From positions 137,606,833 to 137,670,832 of the forward strand of contig CM053141.1 of NCBI GenBank assembly GCA_028571685.1: a stretch of DNA of 64,000 nucleotides. Reading direction: 5' to 3'. Source of the DNA: Heterohyrax brucei (taxonomy: Eukaryota > Chordata > Mammalia > Hyracoidea > Procaviidae). This document shows, in pieces, positions 12,146 to 23,774 of this stretch (positions within the stretch are counted from its first letter, which is position 1; every line of letters starts with the position of its first letter). Made by a program: the position numbers and the translations under genes. The notes under the pieces are model-generated. The model worked only from the letters and a program-made list of their open reading frames with translations, did no database searches and was not told the origin of the DNA.

Positions 12146-12202
12146 CGCAGATTTGAGAACTAACTTTTGATGGTATAAAAAAAAAATATCAGTCATTTAC
12201 AA

Positions 12203-12428
12203 CCAAAAAAAACCCCAAATCTATTGCCATCAAGTGATTCCAATTCACAGCAACCCTATAGCACAGAGTTAAATTGGGTTTTACTATACTTTAAATCTTA
12301 GGGTTTCCTAGGCTGTAAACCCTTACAGAAGCAGACCGTAAGATCTTTCCCCCACCCAGGAGCTGGTAAATTCAGACTGTCAGCCTTTCAATTAGCAGCC
12401 AAGCACTTAACCACTGTGCTACCAGTCA
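12203..12428 (-). mobile_element. AfroSINE, antisense, full length
   Basis: It starts after an A-rich stretch (12205-12220) with the reversed tail ('gccatcaagtgattccaatt'). It includes the reversed 'gtaaaccc..cagaagcagacc' body (about 12316) and ends with 'taaccactgtgctaccag', the complement of the A-box region. The body belongs to the variant also seen at 7,584 and 23,166. Confidence 0.88.
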
Positions 12429-13896
12429 TCCTTGTCAAGAGTAAGCAGTACTTAAAAATTCTAAAGTCTACAGCTATATTATTTGAGTTATATTTTGTAG
12501 TCCAGTGGGAAAGGGTGATGACTTCGGGAGAAGTAAGTAATTTATTTTGTCTGCTGTTTGTTCACAAGGGAACTTGTACTCTCAATTACTTCCAGTGTCC
12601 ACTGACTAAAAACTCTTAGAGCATCACATACTAACTTTGCCTCTCTTTGATGTGTTTGGGGAGGAGTTTTCAGTATTCTGTACACAAATGCCAATGTTCA
12701 AATAAATATAACTCTCAAAAATGTACCAGAATTCTCAATAACAATCTGAGAGCAAGCAGTAAAATTTCCTGGACTATTGAGTCAACTTCAACAAAACTAC
12801 AAAGTGCTTTAAAAAAAAAATGAGTTAGCAATTTAATAATTTGGTTTTGTTCAGGCAGAGTAGGGTAGGAGGAAGAATATTAGGTAAATGAGATAAAATG
12901 AAGAATTTTCATTCATTTTAGCTGTTACCATAAAACAAACAAATGAACAAGAAGTTCATGAAATAATATCCTTGGATATTTAAAAGGCTTCCATATAGAA
13001 AATATCCACTTCTATGGAGTTAATTTTGACTCCTTAATGCTTTTTAATGCATGTGAATGAGAGCATGACTGCGTGTGTACACACGTATGTATAGATTAAA
13101 AAGACAATTTTACTGTGCTAGAAATAAAATCCATCAAAACCTATGCTGTCAAACAAGCTCTACTGTCCATGTATTTTTATTTTTCTCCGCTTATAGCATT
13201 AACTATGGTTGTGGAAAAAGATTGCTGTAGTTTTTCTATGGCCAAGCCAAGTGCCGTCAAGTCATTATATGGATAAAATATAAAAGAGAGATTCTTAACA
13301 ATATGTGTAATTGGGGTTTGTTAACAGCTAACATAGAACAATGGTGAAATCCACCAACAAGAGTACAAATGCACGTGTGAGACTTATAGACAAGAGTGAA
13401 AGGATCACAGTTGACCCCAGCATTTTATCTGTAAAATGCTCAGGTTTCTTCCATTGCAAAGACGGGCTCTTGTATTTAAAAGCATCTCTGAGAAAACTAA
13501 TTATTTTTTAAAATTAGTTTTACTTGTAAATTAAGATTTACTGAAGACAGAGTTTAGATGACATATATATGAGTTTTTATTTCAAGGCAAAAATGTTTAC
13601 CATACATTGCTCCTGTTCATCAAAGCTTGGCACACTAACTTGATACCCATTGTCAAGTAAAAGCATTATTTTCAACAACTTTAACAACATGGCATTAAAT
13701 TTTTCCTAAGGATATTACTTTGCATTTAAAATACTTAAATAGCTATGTATTTGAAGGTCCACTTGTACAACAGTGACTATTTCTCTTAAAGAACAAGTAA
13801 AATACCACTCAGCCAGTTCATCTTATATTATTTCTTCAATCATTAAAAAAACAACTTTGTGCAGAAACTTAACACACATAGTGACTTAGTAAATAC
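12429..13896. other. Unassigned DNA
   Basis: No gene recognised. A 10-bp inverted repeat (13493-13502 with 13512-13521) is AT-rich and expected by chance. A possible tiny SINE tail remnant lies near 13245-13268. Otherwise nothing seen. Confidence 0.5.
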
Positions 13897-13995
13897 TACC
13901 ATGGATTGAACTGCGTTACCAAAAAAGACACACTGAAGCCATAACTAATAAACATGATCCTATTTCCACTTTTTCCCTTTGTGATTATATTTCTA
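13897..13995 (+). mobile_element. MLT1/MaLR-type LTR, 5' fragment
   Basis: It begins like the forward 5' edge of MLT1-type LTRs ('catggattgaactgcgt', 13900) and continues with 'gaagccataact'. The rest of the LTR is lost or unrecognisable. The same edge motif starts the longer copies at 30,414 and 42,646. Confidence 0.55.
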
Positions 13996-14012
13996 CATAG
14001 AAATTGGGAAAA

Positions 14013-14053
14013 AAGTCATCGAGTCGATGCCAACTCATAGCGACCCTATAGAA
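14013..14053 (-). mobile_element. AfroSINE tail fragment, antisense
   Basis: Only the reversed 3' tail remains ('gtcgatgccaactcatagcg'), well preserved over 40 bases. The head is missing. Confidence 0.75.
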
Positions 14054-14254
14054 GTAGCCAGCCAAGTGACATCTAATTAAAATGGTTCACTCTTGTATTT
14101 GTAATTGCATTTCTATACAGAAATGTCATTGCTAGTTAAATTACGTGCATTTTGTATTTTGATAGATTTTTATCAAATTGCTGAGCAGGCATAAAAGAGC
14201 CTACTTCTCCACATTCATGTCAGTAGAGTGTTTTAAGAAACTGCAAATCTGGTG

Positions 14255-14890
14255 TATAGGAAATTGTCTCATTTGTGGTTTAAATTTGCATTTCTCTTAT
14301 TATGTGTGAGGTTTTATGTATTACATGTGTTTTACAGCCATTTATATTTCTTTCCCGATTGTAATTTTTGCCATCTCTTCTATTATACTACCAATTTTTC
14401 TCTTATAAGATACCTACAAATATTAACAAAATTACCTTTTGCTCATAATATGAGGTGCAAATAGTTTCCCCTTTTAACTCATGTTCATGTATGTTGGCAA
14501 TGGGTAGAGACAGAATTTGTTTTGTTGTTGAACTTATATCAATCTTGCATAGCTTCAGAATTTAATACCAAATTTAGAACTATAATGAAAAATAGTACCA
14601 TGCTTTGTTTATTACTTTTGTGGTTTTATTTTTTATTTTATTAATCATTGACTCACATGGAACTTATTTTGGCTTAAAAAGTCTAGTTTTATTTATTTAT
14701 TTTGAGATGCCTATCAAGTTGTGCTAACATACAAATTTTTCCCCATTGATTTAAAGTTTATTTGGTTCTTCGGTTATTTGAGTCTATTGCTGGACTTCCA
14801 TTTCATGGATTGGTTGGAAAATCCTTGGGTAACAGTCTATTGGTTTAATTATTGTAGTTACATGTTTTAATATCCAGCAAGGAAGTAAAC
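14255..14890 (-). mobile_element. Ancient L1 fragment, antisense
   Basis: T-rich sequence containing 'taccatgctttgtttattac' (about 14597) and 'gaacttattttggc' resembles the complement of L1 ORF2 3'-region sequence. All frames are broken. A 70-codon frame (14252-14464) is incidental. Subfamily not assigned. Confidence 0.45.
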
Positions 14891-15539
14891 ACATTCTGTA
14901 AGTACAGTTTTGTCTCCAAATATTCAGTATAGAGAAACTAGGCTAATACATGTGTGTGAGCACGTTTGTATGCATACGGCGTAAGTGTGTAGAATACGAA
15001 TACAGCCTTTTTCCTTTAGGTTAATAGATAAGTCCTCTGAGATTTCTGGCTGAGAACTGTGCAGTGAAGCCTACCACGTCTGTGGATTCTCACTCCATAG
15101 GAATGTTTGCTGTCTCTGCTTTCTACCTCCTAAGTCAACCTAGAGTGAATATGAAAATAAAAGTGATGAGAAAACACTAGGCAAAGAATGGAAAACTATT
15201 TCCCTGTGTCTTCATGTGAATGGGTTGGTCTCATAAAGTCACTCAAAAGATATACCTGCTTGTCAGGATGGGGTTATTGGTAAGTTAATGGCAGATGGAG
15301 GGCTTTTTCCAAGGCAGAAATGAATGAAAATCAAGTGTGGCTCTTACACATACTTCTGATTTGTGCAGAGTACAGTTTTCTCTCCAGCGTAGAAGGTGGA
15401 CACTTGACCCAACCATTCCTTTATTCCTATTGTGCATGCAGAGAATAAAACTTATTCAAATAGTTTGGGAACTTATCTCCTGATACTGCTTTATGTAAAC
15501 AGAATGAAAGCATTGCAGGAGCAACCTATACAGGAATAG
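14891..15539. other. Unassigned DNA
   Basis: No gene or repeat family recognised. Confidence 0.5.
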
Positions 15540-15860
15540 AATCAGCCCTCTGTATCTGTGGGTTCCCTACCATGGATTCAACTAAGCATAGATTGAAAAT
15601 ATTTTAAAAATACAGAGAGAGATCTTTGTGTTTTTGTTATTCCCTAAAAAATACAATATAATGACTACTTAACTTAGCATTTACATTGGATTAGGTATTA
15701 TAAGTAGTCTAGAGATGATTCAAAGTATATGGAGGATGTGCATAGCTTATAGGCAAATACTATGTCATTTTATATAAGAGACATGAGCATCCTGGATTTT
15801 TTGTATCCAGATGGGGTCCTGGAATCAATCCCCTAAGGCTACCAAGGGGCAACTAATGGT
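15540..15860. mobile_element. Tigger/pogo-like DNA transposon, non-autonomous
   Basis: The left end 'cagccctctgtatctgtggg' (about 15543) and the right end, reading 'gctaccaaggggcaactaat' (about 15838), are imperfect terminal inverted repeats. The second part 'ggggtcctggaatcaatccc' (about 15813) is typical of the mammalian Tigger family. At about 320 bp it is too short to encode a transposase and is a MITE-like derivative. Confidence 0.75.
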
Positions 15861-16500
15861 CTAAGTAGCCAAATTTGATTCAAGGTAGACTAACCTTTGT
15901 GTTTTGTATTATATGTATAAAATATGTATTAAGTTGCCCAAAAGTTTAAAAAATGTTATAATTTCTAACATCATACTGTTATTTTTACAACTCACAATGT
16001 ATTAACTTGCAATTCATAAAGTCTTTAAATATTCCTTGTGACCAGACTAACTAAACTTACTAAATGTAAGCATTAACCTAAAATATATTCCTTTAAGTAT
16101 TCCCGTGACTTTCTCAGTGGGGCTTCGCTCAGATGCATCTATGCTACATCGATTCGCACAGCAGTGGCCACACTAGTCTGGGCACAGAAAGCAGTTCCCA
16201 ACTCTATTGCTCCTTTCCAGGCCTCTGGCTTTGCAGGCCATGGTTTCAGTAAGCTCCTCAGTCTCCCAGGCTCCTTGCTCATTAATTGTTTTCTCTCCCA
16301 CAGTTTCTCTGGGTACAATGTTCCTCTCTTGTGGCTGGTCTGAGCTCCCAGAATGTCAAAGCTATGGGCAAGTCTGAGAGCCTGAAAGGGTATCTCTTTG
16401 ATTTTTAACATCTCATTCTGTTAGTGGGCACCCAGAATGAAGCTAGGCCATGCCAGTCCTCAGTATGTTTCAGAGTTTGGTAAAACACTTTTTAACTTTT
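15861..16500. other. Unassigned DNA
   Basis: No repeat family recognised. A minus-strand 90-codon frame (16139-16411) lies in locally GC-richer sequence but has no motif I know and no convincing splice or start context, so I do not call it. Confidence 0.45.
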
Positions 16501-16827
16501 TGTTGTTGTTAACTGCTATTGAGTCCGCTGACTCGTGGCAACCTCCTACCCAGTGAAATGATATGCTTTCTGCTGGTCTTACACTATCTCCATGATCTAC
16601 TGGGGATTAGATTTTCATTATTTGATTTTTTCACAAGTAGACTGCCAGGACTTTCACCCTAATCTTTGTTAGTCTGGAAGCTCTTATGAAACCTATTTAG
16701 ATCATAGCAACATGCAAGCCTCAACTTAGAGATGGGTAGCGGCTGTGCCCGAGGAGCATCAGCTGGGAAGTGAACCCTGGTCTCCTGCATGGAAGGTGAG
16801 AACTCTACCCTGGAACCAGAGCTGCCC
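16501..16827 (-). mobile_element. Long AfroSINE, antisense
   Basis: The reversed tail begins 'tgttgttgttaactgc' (16501) and continues 'gagtccgctgactcgtggc'. The body has the complement of 'gatgctgaacagg' as 'cctatttagatcat'. The reversed tRNA-like head 'gggaagtgaaccctggtctc' (about 16769) holds the B-box complement. Same subfamily as the plus-strand copy at 10,939, older and more diverged. Confidence 0.85.
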
Positions 16828-18194
16828 TCCTCAGTGTTTTACCTATAGCATACTTCACGGAGCTGACTGGAAACAATTAACATGCCAGCAAAAATGCTAT
16901 ACTCAACGTCAGTGATTGCCTCCGGTAAAAACAGGACGAGTCACTGGGTCAAGATTACAGTGGCCAGAATCTTGTTCCCTAAAAATTGACTGTCACTTGG
17001 TAAACTCCTCAGTTCCTTCCTTCAAATAGACTTTGGTCAGGACACTTAAGAACTGATCAAGTTTTCCAATAGTTCTGAACTCCAGCATTGGATAAAGCAT
17101 ATTATCTTTCACAGCGGAAATTACAGCCCACATTAAAAAAAAGAAGAAGAACTGAGTTTGTCACAAGCACTTCCTAAACATCACCAGAATGCCTGAGCCT
17201 CAGGTACAAACAAAAGTATTTAGAGTTCCAGATATCAAGCCAAGTACAAAAAAATCACAAGAAGATCAAAGAAATTTTTAAAGTATGCTCTCACGTGTGC
17301 ATATATTGGCCTTGATAGGCATCAGACAGATACAACAAAACGAACATTTCAAAGGCGAAAAACAGAAAAGAATATAACAAACCAGGTTTACTGTTTTAAG
17401 AAACAATCTTCTTAGGGGCACCCTAATCAGAAGACTACATGGCCATGTATTTATAAAAGTTGATTAGTGAACATATGGACAGTGTAGAAGTGGAGATGAG
17501 GTGGACAAGGTTATTTAAAGAAACAGGAAACAAATGACTTGTTTAATGAAGCAATGGTTTGCTGAAGCAACTGCAGCATACTATGCAGATACATGCACAA
17601 GAAACAGGGACCACCTTCATCTAGGATATTCCACTGTGAGCCCATTTCTCAGCTGCCTTTTTCCCTCTCCTGTTGCTCTGCTGTTGAAGATTGACTCCAT
17701 GAAATACGAGGCATATTGGTTCCTCTTTGACAATATTCTTGTTGATCTAGGTCTTTACCTAGCTGCAGTGGGGTCCCTTGCACAGATACTCCCACTTTAT
17801 AGCCATTCACATACGCATGTTCATCTACTGTCCCCAAACTACTCCAACCCTAAGTAAACGTCATGACAAAACCAGCCTGCATCTCTTGATTATCCAGACC
17901 CTGGCACTGATCCTGAATAGCCAGTCCAGATATGCCGGGTCACGGCACTATGCAAAGGAGCATAAAAGTTTAGCAAGTGACAATAAGGAGAGACAATGGA
18001 AAGTACAGACTAAAAATTCTGGTGTACGAAAGTCTATGATACATTATAACTCTTTTGGTACTAGATGGGACTAGAAGAGAAAGATCAGGAAATGCAGTAG
18101 CATTCTCAAAAGAATGACGAGAACCAGGAAATGAGTAACAGTGCATCTAGATGAACGAGGATATACCTACAAAATGTTTCAAGACTTTCAAGAG
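16828..18194. other. Unassigned DNA
   Basis: No gene recognised. Overlapping plus frames of 107 and 98 codons (17534-17857 and 17778-18074) have no shared frame, motif or repeat signature. Parts of 17090-17420 are A-rich and may be old LINE. Nothing else seen. Confidence 0.45.
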
Positions 18195-18345
18195 TCAGCA
18201 CATGGTGACTGATGAGATGTGGTATAAAAGAGAAAAGATAGCCAAGGATAATTCTCAGCTTTGAGCTTACACTCCAATGTGGATGTAAGGTTCTAACTGA
18301 GATAGGGAATTTGGAGAGACATGTTGAAGCATGATACTGGAAAAA
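18195..18345 (+). mobile_element. L2-like LINE fragment
   Basis: The series 'gccaaggataattctcagc', 'cactccaatgtggatg' and 'actgagatagggaatttgg' resembles the L2 segment in which a 'caaggatgactccaag' motif is followed by 'actgagatggggaa'. Diverged; family-level call only. Confidence 0.5.
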
Positions 18346-18413
18346 TAAAACCAAGGCATTAAGTATCTACATCACATCCAGGTAAAACTATTTCTTTCCA
18401 CTGAGATTCAGGA

Positions 18414-18600
18414 GTAGGATTTCCAGATAAAATGCAAGACATTCACTTAAGTTTGGATTTCCGATAAGCAACCGATAATTGTTTACTATATGTATGTCCC
18501 ATATAATATTTAAGATATAATAAACAGCTGCTATTTATCTGAAATTCAAACTTAACTTGGTATTCTGTATTTTTATTTGCTTAATCTGGCAACTCTATTT
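18414..18600. mobile_element. Palindromic MITE-like element
   Basis: The two halves are imperfect inverted repeats of about 65 bases each. The left half starts 'ccagataaaatgcaagac' (about 18422) and the right half ends 'tatttttatttgcttaatct' then ggcaac (about 18566-18593). The centre holds 'tatgtatgtcccatat'. I recall a mammalian palindromic repeat with these same end and centre motifs but not its name with certainty. Confidence 0.65.
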
Positions 18601-18739
18601 AGGAGACAGGCTAGGATTAAAGATGTGTTGTCAAGTGTGTCTTCAAATTTACATAGAAACTACAATAGCTAAATAATATTTTAAAAGAATAAAGGAGAAA
18701 TCACACTAATGTTAAGGCTTGTTGTTAACTACAATAAAT

Positions 18740-20360
18740 AAGGAAATTTGTTCTTTGTAGAGAAATAGACAACATACAGATCAATGGAGCAGAATCAAGA
18801 ACCTACAAATACCCACTGCCATCAAGTCAATTCTGACTCGTAGCAACCGTAGATGACTGGACAGAACTGCCCCACAGGGTTTCCAAGGAGTGGCTGGTGG
18901 ATTTCAGCTACCCATCTTTTGGTTAGCACATAACCACTTCACCACCATCGCTCCAACCCACAAATAGACCCACTCAAATATGTCCAGCTGATGTTTGTAA
19001 GGAATGCAAATAGAATTCAATAGATAAAGTATATAGTCTTTTCAACAAATGGTTGGACCAGTGGACACTGATCCAAAAATATGAACCTTGAATTAAATCA
19101 CACACTTCATATGCAAATTAACTCAAAATGGATTATGGATCTAAATATTAAACTAAAACTTTTAGACGATAACATAGGAGGAAATCTTTGGGTCCTAGGG
19201 TTAGGTAGAAAGCTCTTGCACATTACACCAGAAACATTATGCATAGAAGAGAAGTTGGTAAATCAGAATTCATCAAAATTCAAAACTTTTACTTTGTATA
19301 TAATCATGTAAGGACCATGAATAAATAAGCCACCAACTGAAAGAAAATATTTGCAAATCACATACCCAACAAATGACTTATGTACAGAATGTAATAAGAG
19401 CTCTCTACATTCAAAAGTAACAAGCAATTCATTTAGAAAACACATGACTTCCATGCACACTTCAAAAAATATGCAGATAGCAACAAAGACATTAAAAAAT
19501 CTGTTCACCATTGATAATATTAGGAGAAAGGAAATCAAACCCATAGTCAGACACTACTGCACACATATTAAAATGGTAATAAAAACTGTGCCAATAACAT
19601 CAAGTGCTAAGGATGATGCTGAGAAACTGGATCACTCACTGATTGCAAAGGTAATTCACCAATAGCTCTCAGGGCACTTATTCTACAGATGTAAAAATTT
19701 AATGTTCACACCAAAACCTGTACACAAAAATGTTCAAAGTAACTTTATTTGTAGGAACCCAAAACTAGAAACAATCCAAATGTCCTTCAATATGTGAATG
19801 GTTAAACAAGCCATGTGATATCCCTGTGACGGAAAACTACTCAGCAATAAAAATGAGAAAGTATTGATACATGCAGCAATTTAGCTGTATCATAAAGGCA
19901 TTGTGATTAGAGAAAAAGCTAACCTCAAAAAGATTTGTACTGTATAAGTCTATTTATACAATATTCAGAAATGAAGTACAGCAATGGAGAGTAGGTAAAC
20001 AGGTTCCAGGCAGGCATGGAAGAGGCAACACAAAAGGTCTTTCATAGCACTGAAATAATTCTGTATATTGATGGTAATGGTGGGCACATGAACCTACATA
20101 TGTTATAAAATCCCACAGAATTATTACACAAAGGCATATCAAAAAATGAATATGTGCAAAACTTGGTGAATTGCAAGTAAGATCTACAGTGTAGTTAGTT
20201 GAATTGTGCTAAACTTACTTCTTGGTTTTGGTAACGCACCATAATTATGTGAGATGTTACTATAAGAGTAAACTGGGTGATGAGTAGTACATAGGATCTT
20301 CCTGTTCTATTTTTGCAACTTCCTGTGATTCTGTTATTATTTTAAAATAAAAATTTACAC
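18740..20360 (+). mobile_element. Old L1, ORF2 3' part and 3' UTR
   Basis: The translated remnants include LINE ORF2 C-terminal features, such as the residues 'WIMDLNIKLKLLDDN' near 19125, and nucleotide motifs such as 'caaatgtccttcaatatgtg' (about 19777) and 'gaaaactactcagcaataaa' (about 19831). Stops and frameshifts break every frame (pieces at 19081-19311 and 19351-19665). It ends with 'taaaataaaaattt' near 20342. A SINE splits it at 18,812. It is a dead, 5'-truncated copy. Confidence 0.85.
18801..18966 (-). mobile_element. AfroSINE nested in L1
   Basis: The antisense SINE (18812-18955) is flanked by acctacaaata (18801-18811) and acccacaaata (18956-18966), a 10/11 match read as the target duplication. 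The reversed tail 'tcaattctgactcgtagc' and reversed head 'ggttagcacataaccac' are clear. L1 sequence resumes directly after it, so the SINE is younger than this L1. Confidence 0.9.
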
Positions 20361-20365
20361 TTTTA

Positions 20366-20420
20366 GCCTCCTGATTCATGGTGACCCTATGTGTGTCAGA
20401 ACAGAAGTGTGCTCCATGCC
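20366..20420 (-). mobile_element. AfroSINE variant fragment, antisense
   Basis: 'tgattcatggtgaccctatg' (about 20372) followed by 'gtgtgctccatgcc' is the tail of the AfroSINE variant also present at 33,540, 56,556 and 60,311. It is inserted just after the L1 3' end and truncated. Confidence 0.7.
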
Positions 20421-20948
20421 TTATTTTTCTCCTTTAATTTTGAAAATAATTGACTTCATTATTATTTCTGTTGTTACTGAGAGTATAATAAACACAATAA
20501 AAGATAAAAATTAAAAAAAAATTCAACAAACAACATAAATAGCAATGTGTTAGTTGCAAAGAAGGGGCAGCCCTAAGAGTAGGTGAGACTAGCTCAAGAG
20601 AAAGGCTTTTATAATGAGAAGAGTTTGGAAAATGGCATCCCAGGCAGCAGTGCACAGAAGCCAGCAAAAATGCCACAAAGGATGAGGTCACATCAAGGAG
20701 AACAAGGCAAATGTAACCATGATATGAAAGAGAAACGAAAATTGATTTGTACCAAAAAAGAAGTGGTAACCAATCGCTGAAGGAAGATGTAGCAACCTGT
20801 GTCAAAAACGACACTGAACAGATGTGAGTAGAGAACAACAGGAAATAGAAAGCCAAGAGGATTTACAAGAAATTTAGCAGATGAGAGGAAGAAAAAGTCC
20901 TGGCTACAGTTTAAGGTGATGTTTTACGGAAGAGTTAACTTGGTTTAT
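20421..20948. other. Unassigned DNA
   Basis: No recognised element. A 140-codon minus-strand frame (20434-20856) is among the longest in the window, but its product is a hydrophobic, Cys/Phe/Leu-rich string with no domain. It reads through AT-rich sequence and I judge it chance. Confidence 0.5.
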
Positions 20949-21258
20949 TGCTATTGTTAGCTGCCAATGAGCAGGCTCCAAGTCATAGCAAAGCCTGTAC
21001 AAGAGAACAAAGCATTCCCCAAACCTCAGCCATGAGCCATCTCTTATGACTGTTGGCATGTTTTGATGCATAATGTTTTCATTGGTTAATTTTTGCCAAT
21101 AAATTTACAGGCCTTTCCTCCTGGTCTTCCTTATTCTGAAAGTTCCCCTGACATCTCCCCATCTTGGGTCCCTTTGCTCGCATTTGAAGTACCAGTGGCA
21201 TAGCTTCTACACATCACAGCAATGCGCAAGTCACAACAAACTGGCAGACAGAGAGTGG
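20949..21258 (-). mobile_element. Long AfroSINE variant, antisense, diverged
   Basis: It starts with the reversed tail 'gctattgttagctgcc' (20950). It contains 'ttttcattggttaatttttg' and 'caggcctttcctcctggtct', and ends with 'cacagcaatgcgcaag' (about 21216) and 'aaactggcagacagagag'. The body order matches the long AfroSINE at 16,501, but the right part differs, so it may be a distinct subfamily. Confidence 0.7.
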
Positions 21259-22614
21259 AAACTTGATTTACAATGGGGAACTGTTGAATATTCAAAGACG
21301 AGGAATCCTTTAGGGAGGAAGATAGTTAACATATTCAAGAAACAGAAATAGCAAATAAGAGAGAAGATACCAGAAAGAGAAAACAGGACGGTATCAAGCA
21401 CTTGCATATAAAGTTTAACCTCATAGAGACAAAGCGTATTACTTTGTCTATTAGGACTGTGACCAAATCAAAGGCACAGCATTTGAATTTCAAAAAGCAT
21501 AAATTCTCATGTAGCCAGAATTGTTGCTACTAAGTTTAACTGATTAATAACGTGTTTTACAAAATGATACAAGCCAAGATTTAATGACTCAAAACTAAAA
21601 CTGGGCCATTTTAATTCAGTTTCAACTGAGCACATGTAATTCTAATTTAGGAGTCTAGTGAAGGTAATTCTCTACCAGCCTTAAGACAGTATACTGTTGA
21701 ACTTGTACTGACTTATAACCCTAGAAGTAAATAATGCTTTGTAAAATAATGATTTTGTTTTACTCCATGTGCTTCATTTATCTGAAACTGTTTGAAATAA
21801 AAATCACATTAAAAATAAATAGGTTATGTTTTGTGATCTCATGAAATAAAATCACAATTTCTAAAGGTGATATTTAATACCAAGACTTGTTCAGTAATTA
21901 AGAGGTAACAAACTACATTAATGTGTAAAGCCAAGAGTGCTGACATTAACCTCATTTGAAATTGGTCATCTACATTTCTGACATGCATGATAGAATCATG
22001 ACTGGTACTGAAACAAAATACTCTCTAGGGAATGGAAGGCATCTCTTTGCTAGAAACACTCAGAAATTATCAAATCACTGGAAAACAACTAGCTGTGTTT
22101 TATAGACAAGAGGAAAAAATAATTGAATAATGAGAAATGGTAGAGTAAGCTTTCTTATTTCCATTTCTCTGGAAATATAGCTTTGAACCATGTTTTCCAC
22201 ATGAGCGCATCACATCTCACACCCAGTACATCAGGGTCAAGTGCAATGTGGTAGAAAATATAAGTATGAAATGTATATGAAAGTTTTAAAAGAATATACA
22301 ATGGATTGCTAGCAGCAGTTACCTCTGAGAAAAGTGAGTAACTGAGAGGGCAGTCTTAGAGGAAATTCCATTTTTACACTGTATACTTCTGCATCATTTC
22401 AACTTTTTCTCTAACAGGTACATGCTCATATTTTCTTATGTAAATAAATAAATAAGATGTATGAAATTAGAAAAAAAACTCAAAGGAGTTTCTGATGCAT
22501 TCATACAGGTCTTATAGTATTACAATGATGACTAAAATAAGTAAGTACAATTTAAGTTAGCTGCTATTCTTCCATTATTCTACCAGGATACAGTAAATGA
22601 TTCTCTGAATCGTA
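21259..22614. other. Unassigned DNA, possible single-copy sequence
   Basis: No gene or repeat family recognised over 1.3 kb. Open frames are very short. The composition is smooth and AT-rich. Confidence 0.5.
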
Positions 22615-23095
22615 CACAGTAGATTAAAGATGGCCACAAAAACTGACACTTATCTCATCAAGAGATGGAGTCTATTTCCCCTCCTGTTGAATCTGGGCTG
22701 GCCCATGGCTGCTTTGACCAAAAACACTAATGATGGAAATACCACTTTATGGGTCCTGGAGCTAGCCTTTAGGCAGACTGGCAGCTTCTTCTTTAGTCTA
22801 ATAGAGGCTTAAGTCACCATGTAAGAAGGCAACTACCCTGAAGCAACCATGTTTAGAGAAGCCCAGGCCACCAAAGAGGCCTTAGAGGATGAGATATCAC
22901 GTGGTAAGCATCCTAGTCTCACCACAGCACAGATCATGAGTGAAGAAGTTGTCCTCTTGCAAATGACACCTGAAGAAACAAACACTTCCGTGAAACATCT
23001 TGGACTCACAAAATCCTGTATAAAACAAAATAGTATCTAAGCCTCTGAAACTTGAAACAGTTTGTTACAAAGCTACAGATAACCAAAACAGTACA
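22615..23095 (+). mobile_element. LTR-like interspersed repeat
   Basis: Ordered motifs 'tctatttcccctcctgttg', 'gaatctgggctggcccatgg' (about 22689), 'aggcagactggcagcttc' and the end 'tttgttacaaagctacagat' plus aaccaaaaca (about 23061-23090) resemble a mammalian LTR I remember ending in 'cagcaatagataaccaa'. The family name is uncertain (MaLR or another ERVL-type LTR). No 5-bp target duplication was found. Two 60-63-codon frames inside are incidental. Confidence 0.5.
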
Positions 23096-23165
23096 TATAA
23101 CAGAGACTTTTACCTTTCTTTCCTATCTGAATTTTATTATTTCTACAGTGATCACATAATTTTTC

Positions 23166-23339
23166 AGTAGCGACCCTACAGAATAAAGTAGGATCCAGAG
23201 CCTTACAGAGTTTCCAAAGCTGTAAATCTTAAGGGAGCAGACAGTCACATTTTTCTCCCAAAGGGCAGCATGTGGATTTGAACTTCCAAACTTTCAGTTA
23301 GCAGCTGAGCACTTATCCACTGTACCATCAGGGCTCCTT
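23166..23339 (-). mobile_element. AfroSINE, antisense, diverged
   Basis: 'gtagcgaccctacagaataa' (about 23167) is the reversed tail and 'tcagttagcagctgagc' plus 'tatccactgtaccatcaggg' (about 23294-23333) the reversed head. The 3'-most bases of the tail are missing. Confidence 0.85.
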
Positions 23340-23774
23340 ATACAAATATAGACTAGAGAAATTAATTTGTTCTAAATAAAAATCCTGAAAGAGGGTGGAG
23401 TAACTTCTAACAGAAAAGCGCTCTACAAAAACAATTAATAAAGCTAGATATGTTGTAGCAGTAGTAGTATGATCAGACTATCTTCAACATTCTGAGCAAA
23501 GGATGAAATTCTGAGAATCAAGAACAGAAGAAACCAGTGGTCATGCTGGTGATCTCAGAGGAGACAAAGTGAAAAACTGAGAACCTGCTATTCCAAGTAA
23601 AAGGCTTAGTTTGTCAGATTGGATAAAATATAAAAACAAACTATATGCCACTTTTAAGAATATATATCTTAAATATGAGAACAACAAAATAGCAAATCTG
23701 AAATGGTAACATATACCATGCATGCACTAAGCAAGAAAAAGCTACATCATTTAAGTATCCAACAGAGCGTATAG
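23340..23774. other. Unassigned DNA
   Basis: Nothing recognised. Open frames are short and the sequence is AT-rich. Confidence 0.5.

Noticed and set aside
17534..18074. Adjacent plus frames considered as two exons
   Set aside because: They overlap in different frames, lack matching splice sites and show no protein family features.
20434..20856. 140-codon minus-strand open frame resembling a membrane protein
   Set aside because: Hydrophobicity comes from antisense A-rich sequence; no motif and no conserved pattern seen.
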